DNA of 64,000 nucleotides from Actinoplanes solisilvae (GCF_003999975.1 NZ_RJAC01000015.1:160533-224532); one strand, 5' to 3'; counted from the stretch's first letter, positions 9,109 to 18,073 are shown. Program-made: numbers and translations. Notes: generated by a model from the letters alone, not told the origin.

Positions 9109-9866
9109 CAGAGCCGGGGTACGACGAATGGGTGGTCTCGGTCGTCACGCGCGGCACCGGGCAGCACCGCAACCGGGACGTGATCGGGCTGCAGGGCTGG
9201 GTGCTGCACGGCGACTCGTCCAGCCTCACCCTGCGCTTCCCGGCCCGCCCCGAGACGGCGCTGCGGGTGGCGCTGGTCGCGGGCGGGGAGGACGGCGAGG
9301 GACGGTTGTCGGCCGAGCGCCTGGGCCGGCCGGTCACCGGCCCGGCCGTCCAGGGCATGGTCGACGCGTTCCTGGGCGCGGACGACGCGATCCGTCAGCT
9401 CCCCGAGGCGGACCGCTCGGCCGGCTGCTCGGCGGCCGCGCTGACGATCGGCGCGACCGGCCCGGCGGTAGCCGCCGGGATCGGCCGGGTGCAGGTCTTC
9501 CGTCTCGTGGACGGCTACTTCGGACAGCTCACCCGCTCGGACTCGCCGGGCGGGCTCGGCACGCTGAACCGGTCGGCCGAGTTCCGGCCGGCCGAGTTCT
9601 CCACCCTGACCGGCGACCGGCTGATCATCGGCGCCCAGTCGCTGGCCGACGCCGAGATCGCCGGCGTGGCCGGTCGTTCCGGGCCGTGGCTGGCCCAGTT
9701 CCTGGTCGACCGGGTGGCCGCCGACGAGGAGCACGAGGCCACGGTGATCGTCGTGGACGTGGTCGGCCAGGCGCAGGGCCGGGCCGGGCCGCCCTCGGGC
9801 TCCCGCGAACCGGCGCGTCACCTGCCGGTGCTCTTCCCCGGGAGCCGCGATGTCGTCGCCGGCTGA
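9105..9866 (+). CDS. PP2C-like pseudophosphatase
   Basis: 253 residues from ATG 9105, overlapping the kinase stop by four bases. The fold order of PP2C is recognisable: a VALVAGGEDGEG segment where active enzymes have VADGMGG, then GCSAAALTIGATG, and AAGIGRVQVFRLVDGYFGQL where active enzymes have GDSR. The aspartates that hold the two catalytic metal ions in these motifs are replaced by glycine or isoleucine. I therefore expect little or no phosphatase activity, and perhaps a scaffold or substrate-binding role. The C-terminal 30 residues look unstructured and overlap the start of the GTPase gene by 17 bases. The PP2C call itself is moderately secure. Confidence 0.72.
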   Translation: MTEPGYDEWVVSVVTRGTGQHRNRDVIGLQGWVLHGDSSSLTLRFPARPETALRVALVAGGEDGEGRLSAERLGRPVTGPAVQGMVDAFLGADDAIRQLPEADRSAGCSAAALTIGATGPAVAAGIGRVQVFRLVDGYFGQLTRSDSPGGLGTLNRSAEFRPAEFSTLTGDRLIIGAQSLADAEIAGVAGRSGPWLAQFLVDRVAADEEHEATVIVVDVVGQAQGRAGPPSGSREPARHLPVLFPGSRDVVAG

Positions 9867-12800
9867 GACCCGGATCGCCGAGGCGCTGGCGACCGGGGCC
9901 GACGAGCTCAACCTGGCCGACACCGGTCTCACCGAGCTGCCGGCGTCGCTGCGGGCGCTGACCGGCCTGACCCGCCTCGACCTCAGCTACAACCGGCTGC
10001 GGGAACTGCCGCCCTGGATCGGCGAGCTCGACCGGCTCACCGAGCTCGACCTGAACTACAACGGCCTGGAGCGGGTGCCGGCGCCGGTCGCCTCACTCAC
10101 CGCGCTGCGCGGCCTCGGCCTGCTCGGCAACCGGCTGACCGACCTGCCCGCCGCCCTGGCCGGGCTGCGTGACCTGCGCTGGATGGTGCTGCGCGGCAAC
10201 ACCCTGACCCGGCTGCCGGGGGTACTGAGCGAGCTGACCGCACTGGAGCTGCTGGACGTCCGGCACAACACCCTGACCGCCGTCCCGGACTGGATCGGCG
10301 ACCTCACCGCGCTTCGCCACCTCGACCTGGGCGACACCGGCGTGACGACGGCGCCGGCCCGCCTCGCCGCGCTGACCGAGCTGCGTCAGCTCGATCTGCG
10401 CGACAACCGGCTGACCGAGCTGCCCGCCGAACTGCACCGGTTGGACCGGCTCGGCTCGCTGTGGCTCAGCGGCAACCGGTTCACCTCGCTGCCGGAACCG
10501 GTGCGCGGGCTGACCGGGCTGACCTCCCTGGCCCTGCGCAACAACCGGCTGACCACGCTGCCCGGCTGGATCTGCGACCTGACCGGTCTCACATCACTGG
10601 CGCTCGGCGGCAACGAGCTGGCCGGGCTGCCCCCGGACCTCGGCCGGCTGAGCGCGCTGACCGAACTGGACCTCGCCAACAACCGGCTGACCGACCTGCC
10701 CGACGATCTCGGCGCGCTCGGGCTGACGCTGCTCGACCTGGCCGGGAACCCGCTGACCGCGGAGCTGCAGGCGGCCTACCGCAACGGACCCGACGAGCTG
10801 CTCGGCTATCTGCGGCTGCGGCGCGAGGACTCGAGGTTCGTACGGGAAGCGAAGCTGATTCTGGTCGGGGAGGGTGACGTAGGGAAGTCGTGCCTGCTCG
10901 GGGCGTTGCGGGGGGAACCGTGGCAGAGCCGGCCGACGACCCACGGCATCGAGATCAAGACTCTCGAGGTCGCCGGGGACGCTCCTGCGATCCAGCTCAA
11001 CGGCTGGGATTTCAGCGGCCAGCCGCAGTACCGGGCCACCCACCAGCTGTTCTTCAGCGCGCCCGCGATCTATCTGGTGGTGTGGAAGCCGCGGGTGGGC
11101 GCGGAGCGCAGCTACGTGAAGTATTGGATCGACCTGATCGTCCACCGGGTCGGTCCGTCGGCGCGGATCCTCGTCGTCGCCACGCACGGCGGGCCGGGTG
11201 AGCCGGGCGCGTTCCTCGACGAGGCCCAGATCCGGGCCCTGTACGGCGAGGTGATCGTCGACTTCCACCACGTCGACAGCAAGACCGGCGATCGCATCGA
11301 CGAGTTGCGCCGCGCGATCGCGTCCGCCGCGGCGTCGCTGCCGGGAGTCGGCCGATGGCACCCGAAGGAGTGGCTCGAGTTCCGGAACGAGATCAAGCAA
11401 CTGCGCGAGCCGTACCTGCTCTACTCGGACTACGAGCAACGGGCCAAGCTGGCCGGGCTCGAGGACTCGGCGGCGATGCTGGCCCGGATCGCCGACCGGC
11501 TCGGGCACTGGGTGACGTTCGCCGACGACGAGAACGAGGACGGACCGGCGAAACTGGTGATCCTGCAGCCGGACTGGCTCAGCACCGCGGTCAGCCTGAT
11601 CCTGGACGACCGGGAGACGTACGAGGCTCATGGGCTGTTGCCGCACCGGCGCCTCAACCGCATCTGGGGCGACCGCGGCAGCAAGCACTTCTACGAGCGG
11701 CGCTTCTATCCGGCGTTCCTGGCCCTGATGGAACGGTTCGAACTGTCCTACCAGGTCACCGACCGTTCGGCCCGCAACGAGCCGACCAGCCTGATCGGTC
11801 TGCGGGTGCCCACCGCGCGGCCCGACCTACGCGAGGTGTGGACCGATTACCGGCCCGACTGGGAGGTGGCCGCCCGGATCTGCGAGGTGACCGAGACCGG
11901 CACCCGCCATCCGGGCCTGCCCGAGGGGCTGATGTGCCAGCTCATCGTGCACTTCCATCGCTACTCGCTGGGCCGCGCCGACGTGCGCGGCAGCGTGCAC
12001 TGGCGCGACGGGATGGTGCTGGAGGACTCGTACACCGGCCGGGCCCTGATCGAGCAGGAGCAGAACCTGTTGCGGGTCACGGTCCGCAGCCCCTCCCCCA
12101 GCCTGATGCTGTATCGCCTGACCGAGGACATCCGGGAACTGATCAACGCCACGTGGCAGGGTTTCGACGTGGCGGTGCAGGTCTCGTGCCGGGCCTGCCC
12201 GTCGGGCTCGTTCGACCAGGGCATGCTGATGCGGGCCCGGGCCACCACCGACGCCGTGCTGTGCACGACGTGCGGCCGGCCCCACCGGATCGACGACCTG
12301 CTGCTCACCGGCCGCGAGTCGCCCCGGACGCCGGGTCCGTGGCTGCCGTCGGAGTTGCGGCACGTGGTGCGGACCGAACTTGAGCCGCTGGCCCGCCAGA
12401 TCGAGGACTTCGGGCCCAGGACCGAGGCCCAGGTGCTGGCCTCGGCCGAGCATGTCCTGACCCGGTTGCTGGTGGCTCGTGACCAACTGGTCGACGACAT
12501 CGTCGGTCCGATGGACGACGAGACGCGCAACGGGCCGTGGCTGGCCTCGATCGAGCGGATCGACCGGTCGATGCTCAAGCCCGGGGTCCTGAACGTCAAC
12601 CTGCGGCTCGTGTTGTGGTGCGAGCATGCCCGCCTGCCGATCTGCGTCGTACGCGACGATCCGGAGGCGGGCGTCTACGAGATCTCGATGCCCCGCCAGT
12701 GGCTGGTGCAGGCCGCCCCCTATCTCAAGGTCGGCCTGACGTTCCTGCGCACCTTCGTGCCGCTGGTGCCGGACGGCCTGGGCGACCTGCTGTCCGAGGC

Positions 12801-13092
12801 GGGCCGGACGGCGCTCAGCGAGCAGCTCAAGGCGGTCGGAGACTCGCTCGAGCCGGTGCTCGACGAGGCCGACTCCTTCCGGGGGCAGGAGCCGGTGCGC
12901 GGCGCCGCGGAACGGCCGGACGCCCTCGCCCTGCGGATGATGCAGGGTCTGATCCGGGCGCAGGACCCGGCCTTCGCCGGGCTGGTGCAGGTGCGCGTGC
13001 CCGGCCGTGGGACACACCGCTACCGGTGGGTGGACCCCCGGTTCGAGAACGAGTACCGGCAGCGCACACCGACGGTCCCCCCGGAGTCGTAG
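9850..13092 (+). CDS. LRR-Roc-COR (Roco-type) GTPase
   Basis: 1080 residues from ATG 9850. About 12 leucine-rich repeats of 23 residues (units like LTRLDLSYNRLRELPPWIGE) fill residues 15-310. The Ras-like Roc domain follows, with Walker A GEGDVGKS at 340-347 and GWDFSGQP (switch 2) at 385-392. A COR-like region covers about 510-770. A treble-clef or zinc-ribbon signature, C780-x2-C783-x21-C805-x2-C808, is followed by a helical C-terminal region. Roco proteins are GTP-driven dimeric switches; the LRRs usually bind partners. The gene ends the rightward operon, 50 bases before the RDD gene. Input signal and effector are unknown. Confidence 0.93.
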   Translation: MSSPAETRIAEALATGADELNLADTGLTELPASLRALTGLTRLDLSYNRLRELPPWIGELDRLTELDLNYNGLERVPAPVASLTALRGLGLLGNRLTDLPAALAGLRDLRWMVLRGNTLTRLPGVLSELTALELLDVRHNTLTAVPDWIGDLTALRHLDLGDTGVTTAPARLAALTELRQLDLRDNRLTELPAELHRLDRLGSLWLSGNRFTSLPEPVRGLTGLTSLALRNNRLTTLPGWICDLTGLTSLALGGNELAGLPPDLGRLSALTELDLANNRLTDLPDDLGALGLTLLDLAGNPLTAELQAAYRNGPDELLGYLRLRREDSRFVREAKLILVGEGDVGKSCLLGALRGEPWQSRPTTHGIEIKTLEVAGDAPAIQLNGWDFSGQPQYRATHQLFFSAPAIYLVVWKPRVGAERSYVKYWIDLIVHRVGPSARILVVATHGGPGEPGAFLDEAQIRALYGEVIVDFHHVDSKTGDRIDELRRAIASAAASLPGVGRWHPKEWLEFRNEIKQLREPYLLYSDYEQRAKLAGLEDSAAMLARIADRLGHWVTFADDENEDGPAKLVILQPDWLSTAVSLILDDRETYEAHGLLPHRRLNRIWGDRGSKHFYERRFYPAFLALMERFELSYQVTDRSARNEPTSLIGLRVPTARPDLREVWTDYRPDWEVAARICEVTETGTRHPGLPEGLMCQLIVHFHRYSLGRADVRGSVHWRDGMVLEDSYTGRALIEQEQNLLRVTVRSPSPSLMLYRLTEDIRELINATWQGFDVAVQVSCRACPSGSFDQGMLMRARATTDAVLCTTCGRPHRIDDLLLTGRESPRTPGPWLPSELRHVVRTELEPLARQIEDFGPRTEAQVLASAEHVLTRLLVARDQLVDDIVGPMDDETRNGPWLASIERIDRSMLKPGVLNVNLRLVLWCEHARLPICVVRDDPEAGVYEISMPRQWLVQAAPYLKVGLTFLRTFVPLVPDGLGDLLSEAGRTALSEQLKAVGDSLEPVLDEADSFRGQEPVRGAAERPDALALRMMQGLIRAQDPAFAGLVQVRVPGRGTHRYRWVDPRFENEYRQRTPTVPPES

Positions 13093-13141
13093 CGCCGGGG
13101 CAGGGTCGCCGCGCGGGCGCGGGCTCGTGTTGACTGTGCGC

Positions 13142-13996
13142 GTGAATCTGTTGCCCGCCCCGGTCACGCCCGGCGATGCCCCCGTCGCCGACGGGCTCGT
13201 CAGCGCCGAGGCCGTGGAGATCGAGCTGCGCCCGGCCCGCCTGCCGTCGCGCGCTCTCGCCCTCTTCCTCGACTGCCTCATCATGATCGCGCCGGCCGTC
13301 CTGATGGCCGCCATCGCCCGTGCCGTCTTCGCGCTGTTCGACGAGGCCCTCGGCTCGGCCGCCATGACCGTCGGCGTCGCCCTGGTCTTCGTGGGCTACC
13401 CGGTGCTGAGCGAGACGCTGCTGAAAGGTGCCAGCGTCGGCAAATACGCCCTCGGCCTGCGCGTGATCCGCGAGGACGGCGGACCGCTGCGAGCCCGGCA
13501 CGCCCTCACCCGCGCCCTGGTCGGCTTCGCCGTCGAGTTCCCCGGCCTGCTTCTGCTCTTCCTGTGCTGGCCGGCCGGCATCCTGACGATGCTCGCCTCC
13601 CGGCAGGGCCGGCGTCTGGGCGACCTGGCCGCCGGAACCATCGTGGTGCACGAGCGCGAAGCCGTGCCGTGGCGGGCGTCTCCCCTGATGCCGCCCGACC
13701 TGGCCGGCTGGGCGTCCACCCTCGACCTGACGGCCGTCGACGACGCGCTGGCCCTCGAGATCCGCCAGTTCGTGACGCGCGTCCGCGAACTGCGCGAGCC
13801 CTACCGCGCCGGGCTCCTGCACCAGCTCGCCGACGAGGTGACGCCACGGCTCACGCCGCCCCCGCCGCCCGGCCTCGCCCCGTGGCTCGTGCTGGTCGCC
13901 GTGCTGGCCGAACGCCGCCGGCGCCAGGAGGCCCAGCTCGTGACCGCCCGCGCCGTCACCTATCGGGTCCTGCCCACCTTCGGCCTGCGCCTCTGA
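13142..13996 (+). CDS. RDD-family membrane protein
   Basis: 284 residues from GTG 13142; further in-frame starts at 13127, 13130 and 13136 cannot be excluded. The RDD domain is clear: LPSRALALFLDCLIMIAPAV (the Arg and Asp of the family name), GYPVLSETLLKGASVGKYALGLRV and the terminal RRLGDLAAGTIVV. Three hydrophobic segments lie within residues 35-170, and the C-terminal half is a soluble helical region. RDD proteins accompany SpoIIM and MoxR/DUF58 genes in actinobacteria, so this is the displaced member of the cluster at 1-3007. It lies just 50 bases after the Roco gene. Transport or envelope role is unproven. Confidence 0.92.
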   Translation: MNLLPAPVTPGDAPVADGLVSAEAVEIELRPARLPSRALALFLDCLIMIAPAVLMAAIARAVFALFDEALGSAAMTVGVALVFVGYPVLSETLLKGASVGKYALGLRVIREDGGPLRARHALTRALVGFAVEFPGLLLLFLCWPAGILTMLASRQGRRLGDLAAGTIVVHEREAVPWRASPLMPPDLAGWASTLDLTAVDDALALEIRQFVTRVRELREPYRAGLLHQLADEVTPRLTPPPPPGLAPWLVLVAVLAERRRRQEAQLVTARAVTYRVLPTFGLRL

Positions 13997-14042
13997 CGAA
14001 GGGTTCGCCTCTGACGAAGGGCCCGCCTCTGACAAAGGGTCT
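13989..14042 (+). repeat. Three tandem 18-bp repeats over the RDD stop codon
   Basis: Three consecutive 18-base units, each starting GCCTCTGACRAAGGG, differ by only a few bases. The first unit contains the TGA stop of the RDD gene. The phase is a multiple of three, so expansion of the repeat could not extend the protein because each unit carries its own TGA in the same frame. It looks like a slippage-type duplication of the gene end. Confidence 0.85.
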
Positions 14043-14065
14043 GGCTCCCCGCGAAGACCGTCACC

Positions 14066-14140
14066 GTGAACAACCACCCGTCGGGCGGCGCCGAGCGCCC
14101 CGTCCCGAACGGCATCGGAATCTTCTCGCTGCTCGGCTGA
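14066..14140 (+). CDS. Possible 24-residue small ORF before a terminator
   Basis: A GTG-started frame encodes 24 residues ending in PNGIGIFSLLG and stops six bases before the arm of the terminator hairpin at 14147. The only ribosome-binding candidate is a weak GAAG. It could be a real small protein or chance. Nothing resembling it is known to me. Confidence 0.2.
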   Translation: MNNHPSGGAERPVPNGIGIFSLLG

Positions 14141-14146
14141 GACCGG

Positions 14147-14178
14147 CCCGGTCCGGGGCTGTCGTGCCCCGGACCGGG
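14147..14178. terminator. Bidirectional intrinsic terminator
   Basis: A perfect 13-base inverted repeat (CCCGGTCCGGGGC and its complement) with a 6-base loop lies between the convergent RDD and subtilase genes. There is no T tract, as is common in high-GC actinomycetes. Its symmetry would serve both strands. Confidence 0.85.
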
Positions 14179-14186
14179 TTCGCGGA

Positions 14187-17100
14187 TCAGGCGATCCGGT
14201 AGGCGCGGACGACCGTCTGGGTCACCGCGTTGCCCGCGCTGTCGGTGGCGGTCACACGCAGCGACACGAAACCGGCCTTGCGCGGGTGGGCGATGACCGC
14301 GACGTTGCCCAGCAGCGGCAGGGCCGTCCAGGTCTTGCCGTCGTCGAAGGAGGCCGCGACGGCCAGCTTCCGGTTGGCGGCGGCCGTCGAGCCGGTCTGG
14401 CGGTCGAGCTTCACCGGGATGAGCAGCGGCCGGCCCGCCTTCGCCGTGTTGGTGTCGTCGAGCAACGGCGTGGGCCGGGCCGTCGTCAGGGCGAGCCGGA
14501 CCGGGGTCGCGGTATTGGCCGAGGTGAACGTCCAGGCCACCGAGACCGACGTGGCCAGGATGTCGGGGGCGCCGCGCTGCACGGTCGCCTCCAGACGGTA
14601 CGTGGCCTTGCCCGCGGGCACCACGAAGTCGGCCCACGACCCGGTGGCCGTACCGATCTCCTTGCCGTTGCTGGTCAGCCGCAGCTGGGTCTCGAGGTCG
14701 TCGCGGCTACCCGGACGGCCCGCCGCGTCGCCGAACAGGGGCGGCGCCGCGATCGAGATCGTGTCCCCGTCACGCCCGATGTAGCCCATCGGCGACCAGG
14801 CGGGCGGGTTGTTCAGCGTGGGACCGAACGGCGCCGCGTTCCACACCTGGTTGTACGTCTTGCCGGCCGTGAACGTCGACTCCTGCGTGGTGAGGTTGTC
14901 CCCCTCGGCGAGCGTGGACGTCCAGATGATGCCGCCGTCGGTGTTGTAGTACTCGGTGGCGTGGAACGGCAGGTCGATCGGCGAGTTCGACCCGATCGGG
15001 CCCGAGCCACCGGGCGCCGCCGCACGGTGGAACCGGACAGCGGCGGCCGAGGCCGACTGGCGGCGATAGGTCGCCTTCACCGTGGCCAGGTTCGCCGGCG
15101 ACAGCTTCTTCGACAGACCCGTGAACATGTCGCCCTTGAGGACATAGGCGAGATCGTACGTATAGGGGCTGTTCCTGCCGGGCTTGGCGAGCCCGACCCC
15201 GAGCGTCGCGGTGAACTCGGGCGCGGCCACCACCGGCCCGATCCGCCCGAAGAACAACGACAACCCGCTGAGCTGCACACCCGGGTAACGGAAGCCGTCG
15301 TCCCAGTTGGCCGCCACGTTGATCCCGGTCGGTACGACGCCCTTCTGCGCCCCGGTCAGCGCGACCGGCTTCGCCGTGCGGGCGTCGACCGACTCGGTGA
15401 TCGGCCCGCGCACGTCCAGCGTCGGCTGCACCAGCAGCGTCGACGCCTCGCCGGAGTTGATCGTGCTGTAGAACGCGTACCGGCCCCTGGGCAGCCGCAG
15501 CGTGCCGCCGCCCGCCTCACCGGCCAGGGAGTAGAACTCGCCGGTGCTCAGGCTCGCGGCCGTGGTGCTGTAGTCCGTGGCCGGTTTGCCGTCGCGTCCG
15601 ACGTGCGGAAGGCGTACGTCATAGCTCTCGATCTCTTTGTTGAGGGCGAAGGGCGTACGCACCCGCAGGTCCCCGGCGCCGGTGGCGGTGACCGCGCCCT
15701 GGTAAACGCCGTCGGCCGCGTCGACCCGTGTGTCCACGGTGATCGTCGCCTCGGCCCGGCCACCGGCCGGAACCACGAGGGTGGCCGGGCTGACCTTGAG
15801 CAGACCGGACGGGGCCGGCGCGACGGACAGCGACAGCGTTACCGGAGTCGTGCCCGTGTTGCGATAGCCGACGACCTGCGTGATCGGGGCGTCGTCGGCG
15901 TGCGGCCAGCGCTGCACCGGGAAGTCGATCGAGGCAACGTCGGCGACGATCGGCTGGGCGACCGCGCGGGCGACGTCCACCCGGCCCGCGCCCACCTCGT
16001 AGAGGCTGTTCTCCTCGCCCGGCTTCACCGAATCCATCAGCGCGGCCTTGAGCTGCGGGCCCGACCAGCCGGGGTGCTGACCGGCCAGGATCGCGGCGGC
16101 CCCGGCCACGTGCGGGGTGGCCATCGACGTACCCGACATGGGCTGGTAGCCACCGCCCGGAGCGGCCGCCACGATGTCGACACCCGGGGCGCTGATCTCC
16201 GGCTTGATGTGGTTGTCGCCGAGACGCGGACCGCGGCTGGAGAAATACGCGCGCACGTCGTCGGCGTCGACCGCCGCGACGGCGAGGGCGTCGTCGGCCG
16301 TCGCCGGGGACGAGACGGACTTAGGCTTGCCCTCGTTGCCCGCGGCGACGACGAACAGGGTCCCGTACTGGTGGCTCAGCTCCTGAACCGCGGTCTCGAG
16401 CGGGTCGAGGGCCGGCGTGTCGTCGCCGCCGATGCTCATGCTGACCACGCGGGTCTTCGGCGCGGCCCACTGCATCGCGGTGATGATGTCCGAGTCCTGG
16501 CACTCCGTCGTCGCGCAAACCTTGCCGACCAGCAGCTTCGCGCCCGGAGCGACACCACGGTATTTGCCGTCGGACGCGGCTCCGCTGCCCACAATGGTCG
16601 ACGCGACGTGCGTACCGTGCCCGACGTTGTCGACCGGATCGTTGCCGCCGGTGAAGTCGCGCACCTCGGCGAGGCGTCCGGCGAAGTCAGGGTGGGCGGC
16701 GTCGATGCCGGTGTCGAGCACGCCGACGGTCACGCCGGTGCCGTCGAAACCCGCCTTCCACGCGGCCGGGGCGCCGATCTGCGCCACACTGCGGTCCAGC
16801 GAGACCCGCCGCTTGCCGTCCAGCCAGACGTTGGTCACCCCGGCGGTCAGATCCCGGGCGTACGTCGTCCCGCCCGTGAGCGAGGCCCACAGAGCAGCCC
16901 GCTCGTCCCGATTCGCGCGTACGGCCAGAGCGTGCGCGGCGGGCAGGTCGGCGCGCACCCGTGCGGCGCCGGCGGCCGATCGCGCCTTCGCGGCGGTGTC
17001 CGGGTAGGCGACCAGCAGCGGCAGCTCGGCCGTACGGTCGTCGTAGCCGAACTCGCCCAGCGCGGTCAGGTCGAACAGCCTGCGGTCGAGCCGGCCGTCA

Positions 17101-17438
17101 CGCACCAGGGGGGCCGCGTCCGCCGGGACGACGTACTGGTGGCCGCCCTCACGGCTGCTCACGAACCGCATGCCTTCTCGGCCGGGGGCCCGCTGGATCA
17201 GCGTGACGCCCTTCGCGTCCATGGACACCCGGTCGCCGGTGATCAGGGTGAAAGTTCCCGGCTGTTGCTGCGCGTTCTTGCCACGCTTTTCCTGCGCGGT
17301 CTTGTCGCGCTTTTCCTCCGCGGTCTTGCCCTGCGCGGTCTTGCCCTGCGCGTTTGCTGGGGTCGCGGTCAGGCCGGCTGTGACCAGTGCGGTCACGAGC
17401 ACTCCGGCTGTCAGCGCGCGTCGATGCCTTCGCAGCAC
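14187..17438 (-). CDS. Secreted subtilisin-like serine protease (S8)
   Basis: 1083 residues from GTG 17438, which has GGAGAGG upstream and starts directly with a basic, hydrophobic signal peptide ending near PANAQ. A short Lys/Gln/Glu-rich linker with repeated KTAQGKTAEEKR-like units follows, then a propeptide of about 150 residues. The catalytic triad is intact: D242 in GVLDTGID, H274 in GHGTHVAS and S438 in GTSMATPHVAG. The remaining 600 residues are beta-rich domains typical of large actinomycete subtilases. It is divergent from an ECF sigma factor gene across 146 bases, so it may be under that factor's control. Role is probably extracellular protein breakdown. Confidence 0.95.
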   Translation of the reverse strand: MLRRHRRALTAGVLVTALVTAGLTATPANAQGKTAQGKTAEEKRDKTAQEKRGKNAQQQPGTFTLITGDRVSMDAKGVTLIQRAPGREGMRFVSSREGGHQYVVPADAAPLVRDGRLDRRLFDLTALGEFGYDDRTAELPLLVAYPDTAAKARSAAGAARVRADLPAAHALAVRANRDERAALWASLTGGTTYARDLTAGVTNVWLDGKRRVSLDRSVAQIGAPAAWKAGFDGTGVTVGVLDTGIDAAHPDFAGRLAEVRDFTGGNDPVDNVGHGTHVASTIVGSGAASDGKYRGVAPGAKLLVGKVCATTECQDSDIITAMQWAAPKTRVVSMSIGGDDTPALDPLETAVQELSHQYGTLFVVAAGNEGKPKSVSSPATADDALAVAAVDADDVRAYFSSRGPRLGDNHIKPEISAPGVDIVAAAPGGGYQPMSGTSMATPHVAGAAAILAGQHPGWSGPQLKAALMDSVKPGEENSLYEVGAGRVDVARAVAQPIVADVASIDFPVQRWPHADDAPITQVVGYRNTGTTPVTLSLSVAPAPSGLLKVSPATLVVPAGGRAEATITVDTRVDAADGVYQGAVTATGAGDLRVRTPFALNKEIESYDVRLPHVGRDGKPATDYSTTAASLSTGEFYSLAGEAGGGTLRLPRGRYAFYSTINSGEASTLLVQPTLDVRGPITESVDARTAKPVALTGAQKGVVPTGINVAANWDDGFRYPGVQLSGLSLFFGRIGPVVAAPEFTATLGVGLAKPGRNSPYTYDLAYVLKGDMFTGLSKKLSPANLATVKATYRRQSASAAAVRFHRAAAPGGSGPIGSNSPIDLPFHATEYYNTDGGIIWTSTLAEGDNLTTQESTFTAGKTYNQVWNAAPFGPTLNNPPAWSPMGYIGRDGDTISIAAPPLFGDAAGRPGSRDDLETQLRLTSNGKEIGTATGSWADFVVPAGKATYRLEATVQRGAPDILATSVSVAWTFTSANTATPVRLALTTARPTPLLDDTNTAKAGRPLLIPVKLDRQTGSTAAANRKLAVAASFDDGKTWTALPLLGNVAVIAHPRKAGFVSLRVTATDSAGNAVTQTVVRAYRIA
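17276..17352 (-). repeat. Low-complexity coding repeat in the subtilase linker
   Basis: Imperfect copies of a unit containing TTGCCCTGCGCGGTC recur four to five times. They encode the Lys/Thr/Ala/Gln-rich linker just after the signal peptide of the subtilase. Such repeats vary in copy number between strains and probably form a flexible spacer. Confidence 0.7.
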
Positions 17439-17500
17439 ATCGTCCTCTCCGCCCACGGGCTCTTCCCGGGACGCACGATGACGCCTGACCGGCCCACCAG

Positions 17501-17510
17501 GTTGATCAAC
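17501..17510. promoter_or_regulatory. Palindrome GTTGATCAAC between subtilase and sigma factor genes
   Basis: A perfect 10-base palindrome lies in the 146-base divergent gap. A related half, GATGATCAC, follows about 20 bases later. It could be an operator, but a palindrome this short can also occur by chance. Confidence 0.3.
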
Positions 17511-17584
17511 GTGGCTGTGACGATGATCACTAACGAGCCCGCCCCTGCTCAGGCCACCTTTACCGCGGGGTTGCATGCGGGTCG

Positions 17585-18073
17585 ATGCGTGACGCCGAGG
17601 AGTTCGACGCCCTCTACGCGGCCTGTGCGGGCCGGGTCCTGGGTCACGTCTACGTGCTCACCGGCAACCGCGCCGAGGCCGAGGACGCCGTCGCCGAGGC
17701 CTTCATGCGCGCCTGGCAGCACTGGCCGACGGTTCGGGCCGCCGACAGTCCCGAGGCCTGGGTACGTCGAGTCGCCTCCCGCGCCGCCGTCAGCAGCTGG
17801 CGCAAGACGTTCAACCGGATGCGCGCCCACCGCCGGGCGAACGTCGACGCGACCGTGCCCGGCCTCAACGAGGACCACGTAGCGTTACTGCAGGCGTTGC
17901 AGCGGCTGAGCCCGAAGGAACGCCGAGCCGTCGTCCTGCACCACCTGAACGATCTCAGCGTCGCGGAGGTGGCCGCCGAGATGCAGGTCCCCGTCGGCAC
18001 CGTCAAGACGTACCTCGTCCGCGGCCGGAGGGCGATGGCCGGACTGCTGACCCAGGAGCCCTTCCATGGCTGA
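17585..18073 (+). CDS. ECF (SigE-family) RNA polymerase sigma factor
   Basis: 162 residues from ATG 17585. Region 2 is visible as NRAEAEDAVAEAFMRAWQHW and region 4 as LQRLSPKERRAVVLHHLNDL followed by VAEVAAEMQVPVGTVKTYLV, the helix-turn-helix that reads the -35 box. It matches the SigE-type actinobacterial ECF group in length and motifs. Its stop overlaps the next gene by eight bases, so the downstream membrane protein is translationally coupled and is a candidate regulator. It is divergent from the subtilase gene. Confidence 0.93.
   Translation: MRDAEEFDALYAACAGRVLGHVYVLTGNRAEAEDAVAEAFMRAWQHWPTVRAADSPEAWVRRVASRAAVSSWRKTFNRMRAHRRANVDATVPGLNEDHVALLQALQRLSPKERRAVVLHHLNDLSVAEVAAEMQVPVGTVKTYLVRGRRAMAGLLTQEPFHG

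Noticed and set aside
14286..17882. 1198-codon plus-strand frame opposite the subtilase
   Set aside because: It translates to Arg/Gly/Val-rich sequence without domains, while the other strand has an intact catalytic triad and signal peptide.
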